Positions 7,416 to 11,120 of a stretch of DNA of 11,120 nucleotides are shown piece after piece (position 1 is the first letter of the stretch; every line of letters begins with the position of its first letter). The notes under the pieces were generated by a model, which had not been told where the DNA came from, searched no databases, and was given only the letters and a program-made list of their open reading frames with translations. The translations under genes were made by a program, and so were the position numbers. The stretch comes from an uncultured bacterium (GTDB lineage Bacteria; Fidelibacterota; Marinisomatia; Marinisomatales; UBA1611): NCBI GenBank assembly GCA_938092125.1, contig CALKMQ010000159.1, positions 1 to 11,120 of the forward strand, read 5' to 3'.

Positions 7416-7925
7416 ATGTCAGAAATAATTATAAACCAATCTGTTGCTATTTTATGCGATGGTAATAATATAGAACGAAGTATACACGATAGATCTAAAA
7501 CAAAGAATGCAATGATTAACTTCGATAAATTGATACCTAAGCTTTTAAATGGTCGAGGATTAAATAGACTAATTTATTTTAGAGAAGGTCGAGCAATTTC
7601 TGAAAAATTTGCAGAAAGACTTCATGAGAATTATTACGGATCTGTGGTTCCTTGTCACAAATCAGCGGATATACCACTAACAATTAAGGCGACGCAGTTA
7701 GCCTCAAAGGTTGATACAATTATTATTATGTCTGGCGATTCAGATTTTGTTGAAACGGTTATCCATTTAAAAGCCGAAGGTGTGAGAGTTGAGATAGCTG
7801 CCGTAAAGGAAAACACTGCAAAAATATTAATTGATGAAGCTGATTACTACCATAGCATAACGAGTGACGACTGGTTCGTATATAAAGCGCCTAAAAAAAC
7901 AACTTATTCTAAAAAAAACAAGTAA
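7416..7925 (+). CDS. NYN domain (LabA-like, PIN-fold) putative ribonuclease
   Basis: This 169-residue soluble protein has the NYN/LabA-like variant of the PIN nuclease fold. Acidic metal-binding positions are visible: D15 in ILCDGNNIE, D85 in KSADIPL, and D108 and D110 in MSGDSDF, which leads into the family's FVETVIHLKAEG helix. Members are thought to cut or process RNA using a magnesium ion. The activity here is inferred. The C-terminus from about 159 is lysine-rich (KKTTYSKKNK), fitting nucleic acid contact. AGGAGA at 7405-7410, 5 bases before ATG 7416, is the strongest ribosome binding site in the window. A dyad at 7338-7354 lies upstream. A tiny lysine-rich frame begins 17 bases downstream and may be co-transcribed. 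The length suits a single-domain NYN protein. Confidence 0.85.
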   Translation: MSEIIINQSVAILCDGNNIERSIHDRSKTKNAMINFDKLIPKLLNGRGLNRLIYFREGRAISEKFAERLHENYYGSVVPCHKSADIPLTIKATQLASKVDTIIIMSGDSDFVETVIHLKAEGVRVEIAAVKENTAKILIDEADYYHSITSDDWFVYKAPKKTTYSKKNK

Positions 7926-7941
7926 ACCAAAAGTAGATATA

Positions 7942-8047
7942 ATGGGAAAAGGAAAAGATGCAAAGAAAAGTGAAAAGAAAAAGCAGTTAAAAATATCCAA
8001 AGAAAAAAAAATTAGCTAATAGGATGAAGAAAGAGAGCTTGAAGTGA
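7942..8047 (+). pseudogene. Tiny lysine-rich protein gene interrupted at an A9 run
   Basis: From ATG 7942 a frame reads MGKGKDAKKSEKKKQLKISK and stops at TAA 8017-8019 after 25 codons. A run of nine A's at 8003-8011 lies just before that stop. If one A is lost or skipped, reading continues with KEKKLANRMKKESLK to TGA at 8045-8047, giving about 34 residues of the same Lys-rich character. This suggests either a frameshift mutation, a sequencing or assembly error in the homopolymer, or transcriptional slippage that makes both forms. The start MGKGKDAKK looks like small basic proteins common in bacteria; I cannot name a family. It begins 17 bases after the NYN stop, with no clear ribosome binding site of its own, which favours co-transcription. 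The coding claim is moderate, since A-rich DNA makes Lys-rich frames easily. Confidence 0.45.
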
Positions 8048-8099
8048 GTTACGTTGTTTTTTCTCTTTTATCTTTATAATTATATGAAAATCATTATTC

Positions 8100-9068
8100 A
8101 TGATTAATATTCAAAGATTTACATCTACGGATTTTGAATTCAGAGAAATTGCTAGAATTAGTAATCTAGTAGAACATGATTGTATTACTCATTATGAGGA
8201 TGATAAAGAAAGTTGGATTCACCGCGATAAAAGTCTTTTACATGATCGATTGCTTCTTTATTTAGATAATGTTTTAATTGGCTTTTCTTCATATAGTCAG
8301 GGGCGGAATGAAAATAAAAGAACAATTTTTTTTGATATAATGGTCGATCCTAAATATAATAAAACTGAAAATCACGACTCTCTTTATCAAGTGATGCTAG
8401 ACAACATAAAAGTTATTAAATGCGAAAAATTATTAGCGGAAGTTTATGAGCATCCTAATTATCGTAATTTTGAAAAACTATTGATAACTAATCAATTTGA
8501 ATTAGTTCAAAAAAACAGAGAGTATTCTTGTGATATTAAAAATATTAATATCGATAGTTATTTGGATTTAATAGATAAACTAGAAAAAGAGGGTGTAAGG
8601 TTTCTTGATTCAAAAGATGATATATCAGGCGATAGCAACCACTATCAAAAATTAGAAAATCTTGAGTGGGATATTGATCAAGATATCCCAATCCCTAGTG
8701 GATTGAAGCATACAAGGCGAAGTTTCGCGAGATATATGAAAGATAAACGTTTTTTTGAAGAAAAATATTATGGTACCGAAATTATAGCAATTAAAAATAA
8801 TCAATACATCGGTATGACAAGTTTAAGTATTTATCATAAATCTGAGCCATTTAAAGCTTGGACTCAAACACTCGGAGTTCTAAAACAATTTAGAAGACAG
8901 GGGATTGCTACCGCGTTAAAAATAAAAGCAATTCAAAAATTGATAAATAAAGGTATTACAGAAGTTCGAACAGATAACGAGCTTAATAATCCAATGTATA
9001 AGATAAATGAAAGCCTTGGTTTCTCTGCGGAGCCGAGTTCTTTAGAATTTTTAAAAATAATAAATTAG
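8100..9068 (+). CDS. Two-domain GNAT N-acetyltransferase
   Basis: This 322-residue cytoplasmic protein has two tandem GNAT-like halves. The C-terminal half (about 150-322) carries a good acetyl-CoA signature: a beta strand TLGVLKQF (257-264), then RRQGIATALKIKAI (265-278, the R/QxxGxA phosphate loop), then NNPMYKINESLGF (296-308), the usual GNAT end motif. The N-terminal half (about 1-148) keeps the shape (FFDIMVDPKYN then a helix, later NYRNFEKLLITNQFE) but lacks the glycine loop, so it is probably a non-catalytic copy. This layout is known from mycothiol-synthase-like and other double GNAT proteins, but the substrate here is unknown. ATG 8100 has no ribosome binding site and is the only sensible start. 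The stop codon overlaps the ribosome binding site of the next gene, so the two form an operon. Confidence 0.85.
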   Translation: MINIQRFTSTDFEFREIARISNLVEHDCITHYEDDKESWIHRDKSLLHDRLLLYLDNVLIGFSSYSQGRNENKRTIFFDIMVDPKYNKTENHDSLYQVMLDNIKVIKCEKLLAEVYEHPNYRNFEKLLITNQFELVQKNREYSCDIKNINIDSYLDLIDKLEKEGVRFLDSKDDISGDSNHYQKLENLEWDIDQDIPIPSGLKHTRRSFARYMKDKRFFEEKYYGTEIIAIKNNQYIGMTSLSIYHKSEPFKAWTQTLGVLKQFRRQGIATALKIKAIQKLINKGITEVRTDNELNNPMYKINESLGFSAEPSSLEFLKIIN

Positions 9069-9080
9069 GAGCATAATTAT

Positions 9081-9296
9081 ATGGTCGGATGGGTTGGGTT
9101 ATCGTTGCTAACGTTTGCATACATAACATTAGTTACAAAGTGGAGTAAATTATTTATTCCGATAGATGCTGTAGCGAGTTTAGTTCTAACGATACATGCA
9201 TTTTTAATTAATGATACAGTATTTTTACTCGTCAATGGGTTTATAACATGTATTGTTTCTTATAAGTGGTATAAAAGAGAATTTAATGTGACTTAA
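9081..9296 (+). CDS. Small three-helix membrane protein, CBU_0592-like
   Basis: This 71-residue protein is almost all membrane: hydrophobic segments at about 3-20, 26-44 and 46-62, then a short basic tail (YKWYKREF). The start VGWVGLSLLTFAYI and overall layout resemble the CBU_0592-type small membrane proteins, whose function is not known. The match is from memory and moderate. AGGAG at 9067-9071 overlaps the stop codon of the GNAT gene and lies 9 bases before ATG 9081, so translation is probably coupled to it. Co-transcription suggests a functional link with the acetyltransferase, but nothing in the protein shows what that would be. Confidence 0.7.
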   Translation: MVGWVGLSLLTFAYITLVTKWSKLFIPIDAVASLVLTIHAFLINDTVFLLVNGFITCIVSYKWYKREFNVT

Positions 9297-9369
9297 AATT
9301 ATTCAGCTCATGAACATAATAAAAAAATAGAGTATTTATTTTCATATTAATTCGTATGTATATTTATAT

Positions 9370-9552
9370 ATGAAAACTACAATAATATTAACAGCTATCG
9401 GTAGTCTTGCGGGCTTTGCATATGCATCTTTTGCTGGGTGTGACCCTTCTGCATGTTTTATTTCATCTTCAACTAGTACTTCTACTGTTGTTGGTGCTTT
9501 TGCAGGGTTTATCATAGCTTTACCTGTCAGCCTAAGTATTAAGAAAAAATAA
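9370..9552 (+). CDS. Small membrane protein, DUF6132-like
   Basis: This 60-residue protein has two hydrophobic segments (about 5-23 and 39-56) joined by a loop with two cysteines, GCDPSACFISSSTSTSTVVGA (C24, C29). It ends in KKK. The pattern GC-x4-C-x-I-S-S followed by S/T residues and a GAxxG helix is that of the DUF6132 family, common in Bacteroidota and some Proteobacteria. Family function is unknown; paired cysteines could bind a metal or form a disulfide. ATG 9370 has no ribosome binding site, and the 73 bases before it are extremely AT-rich. It may have its own promoter or continue the GNAT operon. An 8-bp hairpin (9560-9579) follows the stop codon within ten bases. Confidence 0.65.
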   Translation: MKTTIILTAIGSLAGFAYASFAGCDPSACFISSSTSTSTVVGAFAGFIIALPVSLSIKKK

Positions 9553-9559
9553 TTGATGC

Positions 9560-9579
9560 CTAATCTATTTCTAGATTAG
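9560..9579. repeat. Perfect 8-bp hairpin after the DUF6132-like gene
   Basis: CTAATCTA (9560-9567) and TAGATTAG (9572-9579) are perfectly complementary around a TTTC loop. No T-run follows directly, so it is more likely a 3'-end stabilising hairpin or regulator site than an intrinsic terminator by itself. Confidence 0.4.
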
Positions 9580-9610
9580 ACCATTTATTAAATTTTTAAA
9601 ATCATTTGGA

Positions 9611-9661
9611 GTGGTGTTTTTAACATCCACCAACCGAGCCTCAAAGCTACGGTGGTTTTTT
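9611..9661 (+). terminator. Terminator-like hairpin with a competing upstream stem
   Basis: CCACC (9627-9631) pairs with GGTGG (9651-9655), with an inner CCGAGC (9634-9639) / GCT-A-CGG (9646-9652) alternative, followed by six T's (9656-9661). Just upstream, GTGGTG (9611-9616) can pair with CATCCAC (9624-9630) through one bulge, using the same bases as the terminator's left arm. The two folds exclude each other, as in attenuators. Terminator function is likely; switching is inference. Confidence 0.5.
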
Positions 9662-9701
9662 CCATTAAACGGAAAATGTGCCTTTAAAAAGGAAAAAGTT
9701 G

Positions 9702-9725
9702 AACCGCCTGAAATGGCGGTTTTTT
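9702..9725 (+). terminator. Strong rho-independent terminator
   Basis: AACCGCC (9702-9708) pairs perfectly with GGCGGTT (9715-9721) around a 6-base loop (TGAAAT), and the T-run extends to 9725. It ends transcription coming from the 8100-9552 gene group, or from a small RNA in 9580-9720. Confidence 0.85.
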
Positions 9726-9899
9726 CGTGTATAGACTTAACTTGTGTAATATCAAAATCAAGATGCTAAATGAATCAAAGAGCAATACCAATCTGTTGTA
9801 TACTTAAATTAATAATCATAATGAAAATTATTTTATAGATTATATCTAAATGGATAAAAATCATTGCACTGTTTATAAATATTAAAGCAATATTAGTCC

Positions 9900-10220
9900 G
9901 TGAAAAGAATATTACAAAATTTAATTAGGTGTGGATTATCTTTGCTCTTTTTATCAGGAATAGTTCTTGTTGAGACTCATCTGCACCAACATACTAGTGA
10001 AACTAGTTTATATGATGTAGATAATGATAGTCAAAACCGTCACTTGTTTTCACATCAATGTAAAGAATGTTTGAAAAAAAATCAGAGAATTTGTATTTCG
10101 ACAATATTTGATCTTTCAATTGATAAAAAAATAAGTGTTCACGTTACATCAAACACTATTATTTATGTTAAATCAATAATTTATGATTTACATAGTCATC
10201 CTCCCCCAAAACTTAGTTAA
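9900..10220 (+). CDS. Small secreted or anchored His/Cys-rich protein
   Basis: This 106-residue protein begins with a signal sequence or membrane anchor (MKRILQNLIRCGLSLLFLSGIVLVE, hydrophobic core about 11-24). The remainder should be periplasmic. It is rich in metal-binding residues: H27, H29 and H31 in THLHQH, H48, H52 with CxxC at 54-57 (HQCKEC), C65, H81, and H98 and H100 in LHSHPPP. The style recalls small metal-locus proteins such as the DUF2946 type, but I cannot assign a family. Start is GTG at 9900, with no clear ribosome binding site and no nearby in-frame ATG. It precedes a NosF-like ABC transporter by 153 bases in the same direction, so a metal-related accessory role (copper or another soft metal) is a reasonable guess, not shown. 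Confidence 0.7.
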   Translation: MKRILQNLIRCGLSLLFLSGIVLVETHLHQHTSETSLYDVDNDSQNRHLFSHQCKECLKKNQRICISTIFDLSIDKKISVHVTSNTIIYVKSIIYDLHSHPPPKLS

Positions 10221-10292
10221 TTAAATTTATAATTAGAGCCATGCTCATGTATAAAAAGTGTGGCTTATATAGTTGATTAAAAAGAGATTTTT

Positions 10293-10349
10293 ATGGAGCT
10301 ATTATATTTTTGTAGTCTTGTTTTGCAGACAAGTTTTACGTTTTTTTAA
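10293..10349 (+). CDS. Possible 18-codon leader peptide before the ABC gene
   Basis: ATG 10293 opens an 18-residue hydrophobic peptide, MELLYFCSLVLQTSFTFF, ending in TAA at 10347-10349, only 24 bases before the ABC ATPase start. AAAGAGA lies about six bases before the ATG and could serve as a ribosome binding site. A terminator-like hairpin lies inside the frame (10317-10333). The layout resembles a translated leader with attenuation, but short frames like this occur by chance and no run of a single control codon is present. Confidence 0.25.
   Translation: MELLYFCSLVLQTSFTFF
10317..10347 (+). terminator. Weak attenuator-like hairpin before the ABC gene
   Basis: CTTGT (10317-10321) pairs with ACAAG (10329-10333) around a 7-base loop. 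TTTT, ACG and seven T's follow to 10347. The stem is short, so termination would be partial. It sits between the His/Cys gene and the ABC ATPase gene and may lower transporter expression. Confidence 0.3.
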
Positions 10350-10360
10350 TTAAAAAGTAT

Positions 10361-10368
10361 GGAAAGAG
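10361..10368 (+). promoter_or_regulatory. Ribosome binding site that sets the ABC ATPase start
   Basis: GGAAAGAG lies 5 bases before ATG 10374. It falls just inside the alternative reading from ATG 10359, which has no such site before it. This favours 10374 as the true start. Confidence 0.6.
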
Positions 10369-10373
10369 AAATT

Positions 10374-11075
10374 ATGATTAGTGTGAAAAATATTACAAAG
10401 AGATTTAAAGATTTTGAAGCACTTTCAAATCTCACATTAGAGGTATCTAAGGGGGAGATATATGGATTGCTAGGTTCAAATGGAGCGGGAAAGTCAACGA
10501 CAATAAATATATTGCTTGGCTTTTTAGAACCTGATTCTGGAGAATCATTTGTGAATGGAATTAATGCCTCAACTGATACCTATAATGCTCGCAAGAACAT
10601 TGGATACATTCCAGAAAACGTTAATTTATATCCTTATTTAACCGGAATCGAAAATTTAGACTATTTTTGTAAACTTGCAGGCAAAAATTATTCACCTGAA
10701 AAATTATCAGAAATTTTGATTGAATGCGGGTTGGATTTTTCTGCTACAAATAAACAGGTAAATAAATATTCAAAAGGAATGAGGCAAAAGGTTGGAATTG
10801 CCATTGCTTTGGCAAAAGAAGCTAAAGTTTATCTGCTCGATGAGCCGGCAAGTGGTTTAGATCCCCTTGCAAGCACTGAATTATCGTCAATGTTAAAAAA
10901 AATATCTGGTCGTGGTGGAGCTGTTTTAATGGCATCCCATGATATCTTTCGAGTTAGAGAAACGTGCAATCGAATTGGGATATTAAAAGGTGGTGAATTA
11001 GTCAAAGAAATGGATACATCGAATGTTTCAACGGAAGAATTAGAAAAGATTTATATTGAATACATGCAGACTTAA
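10374..11075 (+). CDS. ABC transporter ATP-binding protein, NosF / ABC-2 exporter type
   Basis: This 233-residue ATPase would sit on the cytoplasmic face and drive a membrane partner. Motifs (numbered from ATG 10374) are Walker A GSNGAGKST (34-42); a Q-loop region reading GYIPENVNLYP with E81 where Q is usual, as often seen in ABC-2 exporters; the signature variant YSKGMRQ (132-138); Walker B VYLLDEP (152-158) with catalytic E157; D-loop SGLD (160-163); and H-loop His189 in ASHD. All key residues are present. The overall look (ISVKNITKRF, LLGFLEPDSG, NLYPYLTGIENLDYF) is close to NosF-like proteins. An alternative ATG at 10359 adds five residues. A likely permease gene begins 12 bases after the stop. 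No nos enzyme genes are visible, so the cargo is unknown. Confidence 0.9.
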   Translation: MISVKNITKRFKDFEALSNLTLEVSKGEIYGLLGSNGAGKSTTINILLGFLEPDSGESFVNGINASTDTYNARKNIGYIPENVNLYPYLTGIENLDYFCKLAGKNYSPEKLSEILIECGLDFSATNKQVNKYSKGMRQKVGIAIALAKEAKVYLLDEPASGLDPLASTELSSMLKKISGRGGAVLMASHDIFRVRETCNRIGILKGGELVKEMDTSNVSTEELEKIYIEYMQT

Positions 11076-11087
11076 GAGAACTATTCT

Positions 11088-11120
11088 ATGCTTACTATAA
11101 TTTTAAATGAATGGAAAATC
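11088..11120 (+). CDS. Start of the probable ABC-2 permease (cut by window edge)
   Basis: ATG 11088 opens a frame reading MLTIILNEWKI to the last base. It lies 12 bases after the ATPase stop, with AAGAGAA about 8 bases before the ATG. A short N-terminus with an E-W-K just before the first membrane segment is typical of ABC-2/NosY-type permeases, and the position directly after the ATPase gene supports this. Only 11 codons are visible. Confidence 0.55.
   Translation, partial: MLTIILNEWKI

Larger units (their letters stand above)
9553..9899. other. 347-base gene-free region with a chain of hairpins
   Basis: I see no credible gene on either strand here. The first half is rich in RNA structure: an 8-bp hairpin (9560-9579), alternative hairpins at 9611-9655, a 6-bp TTTTCC/GGAAAA stem (9658-9663 with 9671-9676) and a strong terminator (9702-9725). 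The second half (about 9727-9899) is plain AT-rich sequence that probably holds the promoter of the gene at 9900. I could not pick a convincing promoter in it. The structured half could be a read-through-proof 3' end of the upstream operon or the 3' part of a small RNA. Confidence 0.5.

Overview
This is an AT-rich window (about one third G+C by eye) from a Gram-negative bacterium. Evidence for an outer membrane and periplasm is a lipobox-bearing PhoD-type phosphatase, a second phosphatase with an export signal and a small secreted His/Cys-rich protein. Purine-rich ribosome binding sites precede about half the genes (MscS, NYN, CBU_0592-like, ABC ATPase, the left-edge gene). This, with MscS, SMR and NosF-like types, fits a marine gammaproteobacterium. 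The FAD protein, the DUF6132-like protein and several starts without a Shine-Dalgarno also resemble Bacteroidota, so the placement is tentative. I see no rRNA, tRNA, insertion sequence, integrase or CRISPR array.

Layout. The left edge (1-165, minus) holds the N-terminus of an unrecognised protein, divergent from a FAD-dependent dehydrogenase (319-1872). Next come an SMR efflux protein (1995-2318) and two adjacent extracytoplasmic phosphatases: a calcineurin-fold enzyme (2573-3598) and a PhoD-like lipoprotein (3687-4721). An APH/homoserine-kinase-type phosphotransferase (4916-5887) and an MscS-family channel (6078-7187) follow, the latter closed by a terminator at 7213-7241. A NYN/PIN-like putative nuclease (7416-7925) has a tiny lysine-rich gene just downstream. 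That small frame is broken, or switched, at a run of nine A's. A two-domain GNAT acetyltransferase (8100-9068) is tightly linked to a CBU_0592-like membrane protein (9081-9296), and a DUF6132-like membrane protein follows (9370-9552).

The only gene-free stretch over 300 bases (9553-9899) is not empty. It holds a chain of hairpins including two terminator-like ones, two of which look mutually exclusive. The right end (9900-11120) looks like one unit: a secreted His/Cys-rich small protein, a possible 18-codon leader peptide with an attenuator-like hairpin, a NosF-like ABC ATPase and the first codons of its likely permease. A role in metal handling is an inference for this unit.

Most of the window reads as a run of independent housekeeping and accessory genes, not one large system. 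The items most worth a second look are the A9 small gene behind the NYN protein, the structured 9553-9726 region and the His/Cys protein plus ABC exporter unit.
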